64,000 nt of DNA from contig JAIQDT010004244.1 of NCBI GenBank assembly GCA_021521415.1, positions 62,001-126,000 of the forward strand, written 5' to 3'. This stretch comes from Bidens hawaiensis (Eukaryota > Streptophyta > Magnoliopsida > Asterales > Asteraceae). Every line of letters starts with the position of its first letter. The stretch's first letter is position 1. This document shows, in pieces, positions 10,185 to 23,232 of the stretch. Both the position numbers and the translations under genes were made by a program. A model generated the notes under the pieces. It did not search any database. It saw only the letters and a list, made by a program, of their open reading frames with translations, and had not been told where the DNA came from.

Positions 10185-10459
10185 TGTAACATCCTAGGCG
10201 AATCCTACATCGGCCGAGGACAAGAGATATTCTTGGTTGATAAATAAATACCCCGCCTCTTAAATCATCAACGCGTTTTGGGCTTAATGCTAGTGGATGA
10301 GAGGAGAGCTCCATAGTTAAGCGTGCTCATGTGGAAGTAATAGCAAGATGAGTGACCTCCTGGGAAGTCTCCACTTGGGTAACCAAAAACAAATCCATGA
10401 GCTCTTCGTGGGTAAAGCGGAGTGGACAATATTGGTGGTGTGAATGACCGAATATTACA
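10185..10459 (+). repeat. Cassandra-type TRIM LTR
   Basis: Starts TGTAACATCC, ends ATTACA, 275 bp, directly preceded by a polypurine tract, so it is a 3' LTR on the plus strand. Its middle is a 5S rRNA-like domain (10283-10372), the diagnostic trait of Cassandra terminal-repeat retrotransposons in miniature, which are transcribed by RNA polymerase III. The partner 5' LTR and a primer-binding site are not visible upstream; the element is truncated or diverged there. Confidence 0.75.
10283..10372 (+). other. 5S rRNA-like domain inside the Cassandra LTR
   Basis: AGTTAAGCGTGCTCATG matches the A-box region of plant 5S rRNA and GAGTGACCTCCTGGGAAGTC (from 10350) matches its box C region, in the right order and spacing. 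Several substitutions and a poor 5' part show that this is the element-borne version and not a 5S rRNA gene. Confidence 0.75.
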
Positions 10460-11202
10460 AGACTCAGCATTATGTTATATTTTGTTCGGTATTGTGTTAT
10501 ATTATGTGATATGTTTTGTCATTTTTATTTATAATTGTGTATTTTGTTAATTTTCGTCATTGTGTCATTTTATTTAGGCATTGTGCTTTTCGCCGTTTTT
10601 TTGGAACGGGAATGACAGGAGAAACGTTTTATTTATATTTTGAGTTACGATTTTTTTTTATTTTCTTTTGGTCACAAATCATTATCACAATTCTCATTTT
10701 CGTCTCCCTCCTTTGTATTTTAACTTTTTCCATGTAACATAATATATATATATTAAAGATTATTTTAAATATTTACTTATTATTATATTAAATAAAACTT
10801 ACATAAATAATGAACTTAGAATTTATTGAGATAATTGTATTTCAACCCCCCTTTCAATTTTAATTCTGCCTAAATGCCTTCCCTCCATTAAAAAGTTTTC
10901 AACACTCCCGTCCTTATCCCCTTCCCCTTGATTGTACGGTTCCAATTTAAGAAGTTTACTGCCTAATTCCAATCAATAAGCGAAAGGAAGGGAAAACCTA
11001 GTTTCAATATCATATCAATCTTCGGCGGTGAGCTCCACCCCTTTCCCTCTGCTAACGTGTGCAATTCTTATACGCTTTCAAAACTCTAACTTTGCCACAC
11101 ACAGCACTCCAATATGCAGGTCATCTCAGTTCTAGTTATTTGTTATTGTTATTGCACACTAAAATCTATAGAAATTGATGTTTATTTTATTGTTTTTCCT
11201 TT
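10460..11202 (+). promoter_or_regulatory. AT-rich intergenic DNA with a possible gene 5' end
   Basis: Bases 10460-10860 are AT-rich with no recognisable content. From about 10880 to 11130 the composition turns C/T-rich and UTR-like, ending in ATGCAG followed by GT (11114), which could be a first exon and splice donor of the plus-strand locus to which the exon-like pieces at 14.6 and 16.6 kb belong. This is a weak inference from composition. Confidence 0.2.
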
Positions 11203-11207
11203 AAAAC

Positions 11208-13815
11208 TGTCACACCCCGACCAAAAGCGGCAGAACATGCCGGGGCGCGACGAGATTGTTTCAATGCACACGACACTATTAAAGTGTCAATATTTAAATA
11301 ACAAATTCATTTCATTTAACATTAAACAACCACAACGCAACTTGTTCATACAAATAAAAGAAAAATAAAATTTTCATTTTACTAATAATCCTAATGGTCC
11401 AAAATGAAAATGACGTCTTCAATCTTCAATCAACCAATAATCAAACCTGTAACGTTGTATAAAATATATTTTGTCAACACGAATGTTGGTGAGGAATTCC
11501 ATGATTTTTGTATATATATAGTATGAGGCAAAATCCATAACTCTTATGCGAAACCGTAAATAATAACAACAACCACGGTATATAAATCATATATAAATGA
11601 GGCTCCTTTCTAGTAGGTAAAATTACCAAATTACAAGGAGGAGCGTATGAAAATACTTATTGAGGATGAGGATGAGGCCAACCAACGAAAGCAATAAACA
11701 TTTAACAAATAATCATATGAGGCATATAACACATAATCGGACAATTATTCTAAGTAACACATAACTAGAGTTTGCGGTTTGAGAATTCGAGTCTTAAATC
11801 GTTTTTGTTTAAGTAAGCAAGCAAGCTACCCCCAAAGTATAAAAGCGAAAACGGAGATGAAATTACTCACTTGGAAAATAGTGATGTCGATGAAGAAAAT
11901 TTAGAATGATAATAATAATCTTCAAGAAAGCGAGCCGACGCTTTAACGTGCGTGTCTTAGATTAAAAGATCTTGAGTTAATATTGAGTCTTGAAGATGGA
12001 GTATAAATGACATAAAAATGCATAAAGACAAGGCTTGGGTTTTCGGGAGTTTAAGTTATATTTTACAAAATGCGGTTAAATAAATTTAGTATAGCATAAA
12101 ATGGGTTTTACATGAAACCGGGTCTTTGATGTTTAATTTTACTCAACCTTTGTTAAGTTTCACATAGGGGAGTTGGTTTAGTGCTAATGTGCATGATCTC
12201 GCTAATGTAAGTATCAAGATCCGACTTTTAAGATTTGTTCGGTTTAGTCGGTTCGGGACTTAATAAAATAGCAAATCCAAATCCAACTTACCAAACATTT
12301 TAAATATATGAATAACTTCAATAAAACCAGTAGCTTAAACAAGTTTGAGGATTTTTATCAATTAAAGTCCCAAACTCGGGTTTAAGCGAGTGTAAGTCGG
12401 CCCGATCCTGGTATAAAACCAAGTTTGGTTCCAACACACCAAAATATTAGAAATATAAATAATATAAAGTGCAACATGAGTTAAAAAGGTTTGGAAACAT
12501 TTTTGGTGGTTTGAACGGTGACTAGCTCGTTAAGACGAGTAGTTTGACTTTTACTCGGTTTTTACCCAAAACTTGGTTTAAGCCAAGATTTGTTCTTAAG
12601 TAACATGAGTAATATAAAATAAAACATAACTAAAAAGATAAGTTGAACTTTTGGTGGTTTGAACATTAACTAACTTGTTAAACAAGCGTTCGGTTTTACT
12701 CGGTTTCTATCTGAAACTTGGGTTCAAGCCAAGTTTTGTTCTACACTTCCATATCAACCATATAATGACTAAAATATGAAGAAAAACTCAGATCTAAAGT
12801 GTTTGATGCAATATGGTTGCTTAAAAGTTAATTAAAGTGCTTAAACGAGTGTTCGGTTTTGGTTCGGTCCTTGACTCGGTATGAGAGCGAGGATGGATAC
12901 CACATATCCAAAACCATAGAACTAAAATAATGTAAAATTTCCAGATCTAAACTCAAACAAGAAAGTTAAATGAGTAAACTTCCCGAAAACGACCCAAGCG
13001 GGCCTAAAATGCATAAATACGTGTTTGAAGGTCCGAAAACCTTAAACAAAGATGAAAATGGTTTTCTTATCATAAATTAACTTATAAAAACTGAAATTAT
13101 CATAAACATATACCCAAGAAGGTTTGAAATGCAAGATTTGGTTCCGTTGACTTTCAAAGTCAAACTTAAGCAAAACTAGCTAGAACAACTTTGAAGTTCA
13201 AACAATTTGAGAGAGAAGAGTGAAAATGTGCAGGGAAAAATGGCTGAGATGGGTGGGTATTTATAGGGAAAGATTAGGGTTTGAAGGATTGGGTAAAAGC
13301 TTTATCCAATGGATAACCGGTACACTTCGATTCTTTATTTAAAAATGAGTTTTGATTTGAATAAATTATGACCAGGGATAAAAACAAGTTTGGAGGGTTC
13401 TAGAATAATTATGGGTTGAGTCTTGGTTGGTTTGGATGGTTACAACACGAGTTCGGGCCTTAAACGAGCCGAAAACGTTAAAAAAACTGTTTTTTTTATG
13501 CTGAAACGGGTTGCTGCTGCTGCTGCGCACAGCAGCAGGTTGCGACCCTCTTTACACGTCAGGTGAGGTGCGGTTCTTGGCCGTAGTTTTCTTTTTGGTA
13601 ATTTTAGTCCCTATAGTTCGTTTTAGGTCGTTTTGAGCACGAAATAAACGTTTTAAACACTGCTAAAGACTTTGGAACGAAACGAAAAGTATGAAACATG
13701 ATTGTAACATAAAATTCATTGATTTATTAATATCCAATGATCCGAAAGCCAAAACGGGTCAGTTTTAGAATACAAAAACAAGTACATATGTGAATCAGAA
13801 ATGACGAATGTCACA
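11208..13815 (-). mobile_element. Solo LTR, 2.6 kb, target duplication AAAAC
   Basis: The block begins TGTCACACCC and ends TGTCACA, and is flanked on both sides by AAAAC (11203-11207 and 13816-13820), a perfect 5 bp target duplication. There is no internal region, so this is a solo LTR left by LTR-LTR recombination. A minus-strand TATA box (CTATAAATA at 13258-13266) gives the orientation. A CTG-rich palindrome lies at about 13511-13538. No coding sequence. Confidence 0.85.
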
Positions 13816-14647
13816 AAAACGTTAATAATGTTGCACACCATGTGTTTGTGAAAATGTCTACTGCGAGTACCTTTGCTTGATTTATAGTATGTTATATTTT
13901 CAAGACACGCTGACCCTGGACAATACACCTATTGGTTTGAAGCACGTGTCTTTATGATAATTCATTACTGAATAATGTTTTGGAATTCAAGTTTCCATTA
14001 GACCATATATAGGGTGGGTAGGTTTTTATGATTCAGCATTAGGATATTGTTTTCAAGTTTATGTGTGGTGTATTTATTTTCAAAGGACTATCTATTTTTT
14101 TTCTAGTATGCACTGCTATTGGGAAGATAACATTGCAAATGCCTTGAAATATATTTCTAGTTATATGATAGTGTGCTTAAGGACCCAAAAATGTGCTTAA
14201 TGTATGAAAACTTTAAAATTCAGTTGTAAGATCATCCATTAGTCCCAACTATTCATGGAAATCCTTTTAAACTAGTTACAGCAGTTGTTTAATTTGTTTT
14301 AGAAATATGTAATATTTTCTTAAACTATAAACATCTGCCATTTACTTTATTATTATGCAATATAGTAGAATTTGCATAAAAGATCTAATTTTGAGGTTCT
14401 ATAATGTCATGGCATGAATAACACTGTAGGCTGCTGATCATTCTTATCTTGTTGATTTTGATTCTATGTCATGATGTAGCACAAGACCAAGAATTCAATT
14501 GATATATGATAAATATATAGCAAATCAATCTTGATCAAAAATTAAAAGCATTTTATATTCGCTACATTATGATGAAAAATGTGAGCGCGCAAAAATTTCT
14601 ATTCTGTAAGTCATGCTTTATTCAATTTTTACTATCTTTGTTATACA
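13816..14647 (+). other. Intron-like DNA with possible small exons of an unrecognised gene
   Basis: Mostly AT-rich. A short stretch at about 14558-14616 is open, ends at a consensus donor (GTAAGT at 14617) and encodes residues including YDEKCERAKIS; a polypyrimidine-AG acceptor occurs near 14107. These are splice-compatible but too short to identify. It sits between a solo LTR and a Helitron, as expected for introns of a host gene. Confidence 0.25.
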
Positions 14648-16370
14648 CTAGGTTATTGACCCGTGCACGACACGGGAGGACGTATAGAAATCGTCTAACA
14701 AACATATATAATTTTATATTATATTGTAATTTGTAATATGTTTTCTGGGACGACAATATGATATTTAGTTGTAAATAATACTGGTACGAAAATAAATAAT
14801 TGTCAAATATAAAAATAAACCAAAATAAGCTACAAAGTACAATGTTTAGAAACGTAATTAAAAGTTAAAAATTTAAAATTCATAAATAAATAAGTGTGTA
14901 GTTAGCATAAAGCAATGGTATGTGTCTATCATAAGTTCATATTCATATTTAATCAGGAAATCAAAGATACGGTTAACAAGAAAATTGACTAAGGCCCAAT
15001 AGACAGCATGAATTAAAAAATTGTTATGAACATCACACCTTATAGTTGATAAACAATTCATTTTCGTTACTCATGGTTTTTGTGATTATAAAAATTTTTT
15101 TTGTTGATTATTAATATATAGTAGATAACATGTTGAGTATAAATTATCAAGGTGATCACTATATTAACTTCAATAAAATGTTTAATATTATTAATGATTT
15201 GGAAAATCATATACCATGGGTAAATGATCTAATTTTTAACGCATAAAAAAAACAACAAAATGCAAATGTTATAAAAGTATGCTTTAAAAAGTAAGAGAAT
15301 TAAAACAATTACGTGTAACAAATTCAAAAAAACATTTACTTTCCAAACACCAGGTATGCTAACGACTTAGATATTGACATATTGCCTTAGAATATAAAAT
15401 ACCAAATTATAAAACGAACCATAAATTCATACGATATATAAAAATCCAACACAAATCAAATCAAATTGGAAACATGAAGAAATTGTCTTAGAAAACAAAA
15501 AACACTCAAACTGAAAGGCAAAAAAAAAAATTTCAAACGTTGCATTTATTTTGAGCCACCAACGTCCATCACATATCAACCTTTGATGTGCCAAACATCA
15601 CTCCTTCATCAACATTCATCGGATTTGTTATTGGCCTTTAACGCAATAACTTCAATATACGAACATTGAGAAAACAATCATTCTTAAGCATATCCAACTC
15701 ATTAAACATGGTTTTTTTTGGCTCCATTGTGTTGTTTGTAAGAAAATAGTAAGAATACAAACAAAGTAGTAAATTGATAATAATTAAAATATATAAATAG
15801 TATCAATAATATGAATGAATGAAATAATTTGAGTAATACAAATGAACCTTACAAAGAAATGCAAAATTGCAGAATTTGATAGATGAAAAGACGTGATGAG
15901 AAATTTCTTGTGTAAAACTAAAGTATATAGAGGGGTAATAACATAAATATTTTTTGTTAGTTACTTTAAAACTAAATGTTATTCTCAATTTAATTCAAGG
16001 TAACCGGTTTGCACATAAATTTGAAATTTGAAATATGCAACAAAAATAGGAAAGTTGAAACCTATAATTAATCTAATTAATATTGTAATTAATGGTCAAA
16101 CGGTTTTTAATGTAAAAGTGATTTCATAAAGATGCAATAAAAATGTGAGAGTTGAAACCTATAATTTATGTAATTATTATTGTTATCAATGCCAAACATT
16201 TTTTTTAAATTTAAAGGGTCTAGAGAATTCAATTATGTTATGTTGAATGTAATTTATGTTTGAATTGTTTTATTATCAACAAATTCTAAGTATGCATTGT
16301 ATATATGGAAGTTAATCAAATGGACCAATAGAAAACAATCAAAACATATTGTCTTAATAGTTTATATAGA
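14648..16370 (-). mobile_element. Non-autonomous Helitron, 1.7 kb
   Basis: On the minus strand the 5' end is TCTATATAAAC, preceded by A (16371), and the 3' end is a CCCGTG-CACGA-CACGGG hairpin (14660-14676), then eight bases, then CTAG (14648-14651) followed by T. Insertion between A and T with TC and CTAG ends is the Helitron hallmark. There is no Rep/helicase frame, so mobility would depend on an autonomous element. The interior is AT-rich with no captured gene that I can recognise. Confidence 0.75.
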
Positions 16371-16615
16371 TGCATGTCCTTCATGTACAAAACCTCTTAT
16401 GAGTGTGTTTAGTTGTCCAACAATTAATGCATTTACTTACTAAAAAAATTGAGACTAGCACTACTTTAACCAGTTAACTCACATGTTTATTTATTTTTAA
16501 TTATTGTTGATAACTGGGCAAGCATATTTTATACACTTCCATTTATATTTTATATATGTTTAACTACAGTGTATATTAAAACGTAATCAAACTTGTATAT
16601 ATCTTTTTGTTTTAG

Positions 16616-16729
16616 CTGGTAAATAATACAAGAATGGTTGGTCAAGGTGAAATTAATAAATTTGTAAAGCGTACTTTAAAGGTGTTTCCAACATTATTTG
16701 CCGACTGTGAGGATCAGGAGGATGAATGA
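16616..16729 (+). CDS. Possible terminal exon of an unrecognised gene
   Basis: A strong acceptor (TTTTTGTTTTAG ending at 16615) opens a 37-codon frame that ends in TGA. The peptide contains MVGQGEINKFVKRTLKVFP and finishes with an acidic tail, DCEDQEDE. The codon mix looks like protein-coding DNA and unlike its AT-rich neighbours. I do not recognise the family. Upstream exons would have to lie across the Helitron; the exon-like piece ending at 14616 does not join it in frame, so at least one part is missing or the locus is broken. Confidence 0.35.
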   Translation: MVNNTRMVGQGEINKFVKRTLKVFPTLFADCEDQEDE

Positions 16730-16990
16730 AGGTCAGTATGTTATCTCTTTTTATAGTTTTTGTTTTTGTTTTTGTGTTTTTTTAAAATAATTGTTTAGAG
16801 CAATTGAGTGAGTCTCGGAACACAATCTTTTTATTCATTATATTGAGAGTTCATTGCACGGATGGCTGCGTTATTTAGGCCCGTTAGCCCACTTTGACAT
16901 GTCGTCCATTTGAACCCAGGCCTATGCGCTCTAAAGGGATTTTTAACAACAGAGATCACATATAATGTTAGGTGTTTCCAGGAGTCCTAA

Positions 16991-18691
16991 TGTCGCACCC
17001 CAACCTAAGGCGGAAATGCTGGTGCATGATTCGATTGCTCGCAGCTCGAAGATACTATCATACATAAAATGTGACAATATCTAATTAATTATTTTATCAA
17101 CAGAATACACACAATATCCAAATAGAACAAACAATTTAAATACATGAATGTAAGCTCAAATAATGATTATATTGTTTATATCCTAAGGTCTTGTCTAAGT
17201 GTCCAACTTTAATCTTCAATACAAGCAACCTGCATATGCGTAGAAAATGGAGTTTGTCAACAACACATGTTGAGTGAGATGATCACCAATTTTGACACAA
17301 CAAATAGTTATATAGTAAATAGATAATAAATGATAAGTGTTAAAAGCGCAAACCAATTTATGTGGTAATAATCAATCAAATCATAACAAAAATATATCAA
17401 CCATAAACACAACCAAAGACTAACCCAAGACTTGCTGGTGTGCCAATGAATCGTGGCCAAGCGAATCGGGCATTGATTACGATGACTAAAGTTTGTCGTT
17501 TTACCTTCGCCAAGCGAATTGGGCTCCGGTTACTAAGACGGTCGTATGATCATACTAATGAGAACCCTAAACAAGGGGATATGTTGGACTTCTCCAAATG
17601 TTGTCAAGTAAACAATTAAACATGTAGCAATTAACAAATAGCATTCAACTGATATTCACATAATGATTATGTTTGCGAGTTTGTGTAAATATATAAGATA
17701 GAAAATATGAGTAAGTACGCATATGTCCCAAAAATTTTTGAAAACAGTGTGTAAAAAGGGGAATGATCAAACTCACCTTAGATTAACGAAAAACGAATAT
17801 AAATACGAATAAGCGAGCTAACGAATAAGCGAGTCGTCCACTACATGTCAAACGAAATAGACAATTCAGAATATGAGATTTTAGGATATGATAATATAAA
17901 TAAAAAAGAACTTGTTGCCGCTGGAATCAATACAAACGGACGTTTAGAATTCAAGTTATGTTTATTTTAAAATTTAAGCGAGATGGTACTGACCAGAATC
18001 CAAACAGCTATTCGGAAGTCGGGTTTTGGTCAGTAGCTTTAAAATTACGTTACGAGAATAAAAGTCTTCTGGACCGAATGTTGAATCCGACCAGAAGTAT
18101 GAGAAAACGTAAAGTCAAACTTGTGACTGTTTTTCCCTTTAACGGGTTTTAAACGATTTGACCAGTCAACACCCTTCAACCACCGAAATTGATTGAAGTT
18201 TATTGAATAGGGACTATATATGAATGATTCCTATGTTTACAACTTACCCGGAAAGCGAAAGAACAAAGAGATATGACGAGTCAACGGTCCACACGCATGC
18301 AAAGTCAAACGAACGAGCTTGTATCTTCAACAATAAATCAAAAACCGAAGAAGATGATGAAGGTTGGAGGTAGGTGACGGCTGGAGGGTCTTTCTAGGGT
18401 TAGGATAAAGGTTTGTGGCAGAGATTATGAGTATTGTTTATACAAGAAAATAAAAAATGAACCATATTTGGAAGATTTACTCGTTTAAGTAGCTAGATAC
18501 GATATTAACGACCAAATCAATGAAATAAGTTGTAGATTTCGTGAATGATCAACAATTATGAATATTGACTTGTATTTTAGTTATAATCATTTTCTTGAAC
18601 CTTAATTTACTCGATTTATGCCAAAAATAAGCGATTTGGATGCTAAAAACAAATTAGGAAATAAAATAAGCTATTTAATGAGGAAATCTAG
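16991..18691 (-). repeat. RT-A 3' LTR, first part
   Basis: Collinear with 35934-37650 (for example GGCGGAAATGCTGGTGCATG near the start of both). It breaks off exactly at TCTAG, where RT-B is inserted; the 5' LTR copy runs straight through this point (37625 onward). Confidence 0.9.
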
Positions 18692-19220
18692 TGTAAGGCC
18701 CCGAACCCCGGGAACCCTACAGTTGGTATTCATACAAAACACTTGTAAAGATATTTAAACTTGAAATAATTCATTTCGTCAAAATAACCAATTCAGAGTA
18801 TAATTCAGCGGAAAACATAGTTAATAAAATAAGTTCCCTAAACCTCGGGAAATTATGCCCAAACCAATTTAAATGTATTTTATAAAGCCTTTTAAAATAA
18901 AATGTTCAAAATAAAATCTTCCATTCACGTATGCCCTTCACCGTCCAAGTAGCTTCGTGCATGTCCAAGCGATAAGACATCCTCCTCCTAACCTGAAACT
19001 CACACTAACATGCACATAAAGTCAGCTTGAGCTGAGTGAGTTCAAGTTTTAAGTAAATAATTTCAGTAGTAACAATTATGATAGTCATACCAAAAGTTTA
19101 AAAAAAAGTAAAAGGGTACATCCATCAAATCATCATTACCGAAAACTAAACATCCTCATACATACATATACAAAATGTATATGTAATCATCCTTTCAATT
19201 ACATCCCTATATATATAACA

Positions 19221-19312
<92 letters not shown>

Positions 19313-20763
19313 CATCCACGTATAATATCAGGGTCGAGCAAACGTACGACCCAAACACGTAACATCAGTGCATACAAACACAAAGTAGGCATACACAACA
19401 TCAGTAGCCGAAACGACTACAACATCGCCAAATATAGGCTAAGCAATAGTGTATATATATGTATATATATTTAACATCCCAAGGCCTACCATATACTAGC
19501 AAGCCTATATAAAATCGTTTAAAACATTTCATCATGTAAGAAAACACTTGGGTGTGCATGCTAGCCCAAAACTAAAAAAAAGTTAAAAAAAGGGGCATCA
19601 TGAACTCACCTGAAATCAATCGAACACCTGCAACGAGCTAGGAAATCCCTAAGTGCACAATCACAAGCAAGGGCCTGTAAATTATACACAACGCGTTACT
19701 AAACTAGACCGTAAGAACACTCTTGCCTAATGGGCCGTTCAAGCCCAACACTTTGGCCCAAAACCCAAGAACTTGGCCCAAGGCCCAACACTTGGCCCAA
19801 GGCCCAACAACTTGGCCCTAAGGCCCAACGCTTGGCCCAAGGCCCAACAACTTGGCCCAAGGCCCAAGGGTAATCAAATCGGGTCGAATGTGCGTGTAAT
19901 AAACCTTAAAACCATTTGTTAAACGAATCAGTCCCAAATGGACCAAATTCCATTTTAAATCTTTTCATTCATCAAGATTATGTCACCCGAGTTGATGGGG
20001 TTGACGGTTCCTTTTTACAACTCTCACTTTAACATTTAAACGAAAATTCGCACACCGCCGGCTCGATTGACGAAGCACTAACCAAACCATCCCCGAGCAT
20101 CAAAAAAATAATTTTTCCACAACCCTTAAACCCCCCTAGGGCTGTACAAACTGATTCGGTCGGTCACCCGATCAATTAACGCATCAAACTCAACAATTTG
20201 CAAATCTACACCCGATAAACCCTAGTTTTCGAACTAAAATCAATTGACCGACCTAAACACCTCCAATGACCACGAAATTTTAATATGATGTAAATGCCAT
20301 ACCCGGGGATCTTTCTACACCGGAAACTCTAATTTTTATCCACGGGTAGTGGGTCAATTAAACCTTGGCCGAAAATCTGTCCAACGAAAAGTTTCGGCAA
20401 AATTGAGCATCAAAACGATTAGGGGTGAACAAAAAGAGTGTTGGGGATTGTAATACATACCTTGAACTACTTCTAGGAGCTTGGAAGCGATCAAAAAGTC
20501 GAAGCAAGGAAGGGGGGCTGGTCTCTTGCGCCGATCCCTGCTGCAGCTGCTAGGGTTTCTTTTTTTTTTGTTTATTAATATATTACAAATATGTTTCATC
20601 CAAGTCCCTCGAATTTGCAAGATTTGGCGACTTGTAAGGAAGGTTAAGTGTTTTAACGTAGCGGGGATGACGTACAGGCTCCCGAGAAACGTCGGTTAAG
20701 TCCCAAGAGTTATACATACTCTACAAGCTTTAGTTCTTGAAACCGGAATTAACGGGCGTTACA
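18692..20763 (-). repeat. RT-B 3' LTR (2072 bp)
   Basis: Starts TGTAAGGCCCCGAACCCCGG and ends AACGGGCGTTACA. Contains the long TA microsatellite (19223-19310) and a CTTGGCCCAAGGCCCAAC tandem block (about 19731-19870), both longer than in the other LTR. Confidence 0.93.
19223..19310. repeat. Long TA microsatellite in the RT-B 3' LTR
   Basis: About 88 bp of (TA)n. The matching run in the 5' LTR (about 26413-26436) is roughly 24 bp. Reverse-frame Tyr-Ile repeats here are not proteins. Confidence 0.95.
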
Positions 20764-23232
20764 AGTCCACCCCCTTACAAAGGGATTCGTCCCGGAATCC
20801 CGATGCGACAGGAACAACTGCGGATAATGCTTCATCATCTCATCTTCGGTCTTCCAAGTGGCCTCGGAACCCCTACGGTGTTTCCACTGCACCTTCACCT
20901 GTCTAACCACCTTATTCCACAAACGCCTCTCCTGACGGTCAAGATTAGCAATCGGTTGTTCAACGTAGTTCAGCTTACTATCGAGTTCAATATCATCGAG
21001 AGGCACATGGGCCTCTTCATCCGCTAAGCATTTCCTCAGATAGGACACGTGAAAAGTAGGATGAATTCCCGTGAGCTCCTCGGGCAACTCCAGCCTATAT
21101 GCTACCTCACCGACTCGGGCCAATATACGGAACGGGCCAATAAACCTCGGACTGAGCTTCCCCCTCTTACGAAAACGAATAATGCCCTTCCAGGGAGAAA
21201 CTTTTATCATAACCCGATCACCAGCCTCAAACACAATAGGCATTCGCCTTTTATTTGCATAAGACTTCTGACTATCTTGTGCGGCCTTCATAAATGCTTT
21301 AATCTTGTCGAGTTTCTCAGTCGTAGCCTCGACCACCTCCAAACTACCCAACTGCTTCTGACCAATGGAACCCCAACAGACTGGAGTCCTACACCTCCTA
21401 CCATAAAACATCTCAAACGGTGGCATCCCAATCGTGGCGTGATAACTGTTATTATAGGAGAACTCTACCAACGGTAAGTGACGGTCCCAACTACCACCAA
21501 AGTCTATAACACAAGCCCGCAACATATCCTCGAGAGTCTGAATGGTCCTCTCGGACTGACCATCCGTCTGCGGGTGATAAGCAGTACTGATGAGGAGTTT
21601 GGTGCCCATCTCCTCGTGAAACCTTTTCCAAAACCTGGAGGTGAAACGCGTATCCCTATCCGAAACAATAGATACCGGAACTCCGTGCCTAGAGACGATC
21701 TCACGAATAAACACATCGGCCAGCTGCTCAGAATTAAAATTCTCTCGAATCGGCAAGAAGTGAGCACTCTTGGTCAGTCTATCCATGACTACCCAAATGG
21801 TGTCATAATTACCCCTAGGAGTACGAGGCAGTTTAGTCACGAAATCCATAGTAAGATGCTCCCATTTCCACTCAGGTATTTCCAAAGGCTGAAGTTTCCC
21901 AAACGGCTCCTGATGCTCTGCCTTAACTTGCAGACATGTCAAACACTTACTTACACACTGAGCCACCTCAAACTTCATCGCAGGCCAACAATAATTATTT
22001 TTCAAGTCTTGGTACATCTTGGTTGCGTCCGGATGAATGGAATAGCGCGACTTGTGCGCCTCATCTAAAATTTTACTTCTGAAATCTCCATACCTCGGTA
22101 ACCATAAATGCCCATCCTTATACTTCACCCCATCACTTACGTCTTCCAACAACTTTTCTTGACCCCAAATACGCTCTGACATAATCCATTCTACCTGCAA
22201 CGCTTCATTCTGGACGTTGGCTATTTGTTTCAAAATGTCAGGTTTGAGAATAAGCTGGTAGGATTTCACACGAATAGGTTTTGGTCTCTCCTTCCGGCTT
22301 AACGCGTCGGCCACCACGTTAGACTTACCCGGATGGTACATGATCTCCAGGTCGTAGTCCTTAATCAATTCCAACCATCGATGTTGCCGCATATTCAGTT
22401 CTTTTTGCTCGAAAAAATACTTTAAGCTCTTATGATCGGTATAAATAACGCAAGGAACACCGTACAAATAGTGCCTCCACAACTTAAGCGCAAACACAAC
22501 CGCTGCCAGTTCTAAATCGTGGGTAGGATAATTTGCCTCGTGAGACTTTAATTGCCGCGAGGCATAAGTGATGACCCAACCTCGCTGCATCAAAACACAC
22601 CCAAGCCCCTGATAAGAGGCATCAGAATACACCACCAAATCATCGGTGCCGTCAGGTAAAGCTAAAATCGGGGCATGCATCAACCTGTTCTTCAACTCGC
22701 GAAAGGCCTCCTCCTGCTCAGTACCCCAAACGAACTTAACACTCTTCTTAGTCAACCTGGTCAGTGAAGAAGCGATTTTTGAAAAATCGGGGATAAAGCG
22801 GCGGTAATACCCCGCCAAACCCAGAAAGCTACGGATTTCAGATGGAGACTTAGGAGACTCCCATTCATTCACGGCTTCCACCTTTGCAGGGTCAACCAGA
22901 ATACCACTCGGGTTAATAACATGACCCAAGAATTGAACCTCACGCAACCAGAAGGAACACTTAGAAAATTTCGCATACAGTTTGTTCTTCCGCAGAGCCT
23001 CCAACACTTCCCTGAGATGACCGGCGTGATCGGATTCACTTGTAGAGTACACAAGAATGTCGTCGATGAACACAATAACCGAACGATCGAGCATCGGCCT
23101 ACACACCCGGTTCATAAGATCCATGAATGCAGCCGGCGCGTTGGTCAGACCGAAAGACATCACAAGAAATTCATAATGTCCATAACGAGTGCGGAAGGCA
23201 GTCTTGGGAATATCTTCCTCCCGAATCTTCAA
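20749..23232 (-). CDS. pol: RT-B pol: RT C-terminal part, RNase H, integrase, chromodomain-like end
   Basis: An open frame of 827 codons. RT fingers/palm are present from the first residues with catalytic FIDD at 55-58; RNase H spans about 195-315 with acidic residues in YSDAS (D204), YTDHK (D266) and VADALS (D309). Integrase has the zinc-binding C430-x2-C433 pair after its two His, and a DDE triad at D463 (TMDF), D525 (SDRD) and E561 (QSERT). The C-terminal 60 residues resemble a Tekay chromodomain, which in relatives targets integration to marked chromatin. The stop codon lies inside the 3' LTR (LTR border 20763), as is common. The frame starts at an internal Met; the RT N-terminus is upstream but broken (23233-23560). 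Well conserved, so decay upstream is likely recent. Confidence 0.93.
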   Translation of the reverse strand: MKIREEDIPKTAFRTRYGHYEFLVMSFGLTNAPAAFMDLMNRVCRPMLDRSVIVFIDDILVYSTSESDHAGHLREVLEALRKNKLYAKFSKCSFWLREVQFLGHVINPSGILVDPAKVEAVNEWESPKSPSEIRSFLGLAGYYRRFIPDFSKIASSLTRLTKKSVKFVWGTEQEEAFRELKNRLMHAPILALPDGTDDLVVYSDASYQGLGCVLMQRGWVITYASRQLKSHEANYPTHDLELAAVVFALKLWRHYLYGVPCVIYTDHKSLKYFFEQKELNMRQHRWLELIKDYDLEIMYHPGKSNVVADALSRKERPKPIRVKSYQLILKPDILKQIANVQNEALQVEWIMSERIWGQEKLLEDVSDGVKYKDGHLWLPRYGDFRSKILDEAHKSRYSIHPDATKMYQDLKNNYCWPAMKFEVAQCVSKCLTCLQVKAEHQEPFGKLQPLEIPEWKWEHLTMDFVTKLPRTPRGNYDTIWVVMDRLTKSAHFLPIRENFNSEQLADVFIREIVSRHGVPVSIVSDRDTRFTSRFWKRFHEEMGTKLLISTAYHPQTDGQSERTIQTLEDMLRACVIDFGGSWDRHLPLVEFSYNNSYHATIGMPPFEMFYGRRCRTPVCWGSIGQKQLGSLEVVEATTEKLDKIKAFMKAAQDSQKSYANKRRMPIVFEAGDRVMIKVSPWKGIIRFRKRGKLSPRFIGPFRILARVGEVAYRLELPEELTGIHPTFHVSYLRKCLADEEAHVPLDDIELDSKLNYVEQPIANLDRQERRLWNKVVRQVKVQWKHRRGSEATWKTEDEMMKHYPQLFLSHRDSGTNPFVRGWTCNAR
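20764..20776 (-). promoter_or_regulatory. Polypurine tract of RT-B
   Basis: Minus strand AAGGGGGTGGACT directly before the 3' LTR start (TGTAACGCCC); primes plus-strand DNA synthesis. Confidence 0.7.

Noticed and set aside
10283..10372. A 5S rRNA gene
   Set aside because: The 5' part is too diverged and the segment lies inside a TG...CA LTR; Cassandra-type core instead.
19146..19401. Tyr-Ile repeat frames
   Set aside because: Translation of a (TA)n microsatellite.
20737..22068. Plus-strand open frames of 90-196 codons opposite the RT-B pol
   Set aside because: They mirror the conserved RT/integrase coding strand and show no domain of their own; shadow frames.
20749..23232. An endogenous pararetrovirus (caulimovirid) instead of a retrotransposon
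   Set aside because: It has LTRs, an integrase with DDE residues, a chromodomain-like end and a 5 bp target duplication, all gypsy traits; no movement-protein or coat-type frame is seen.
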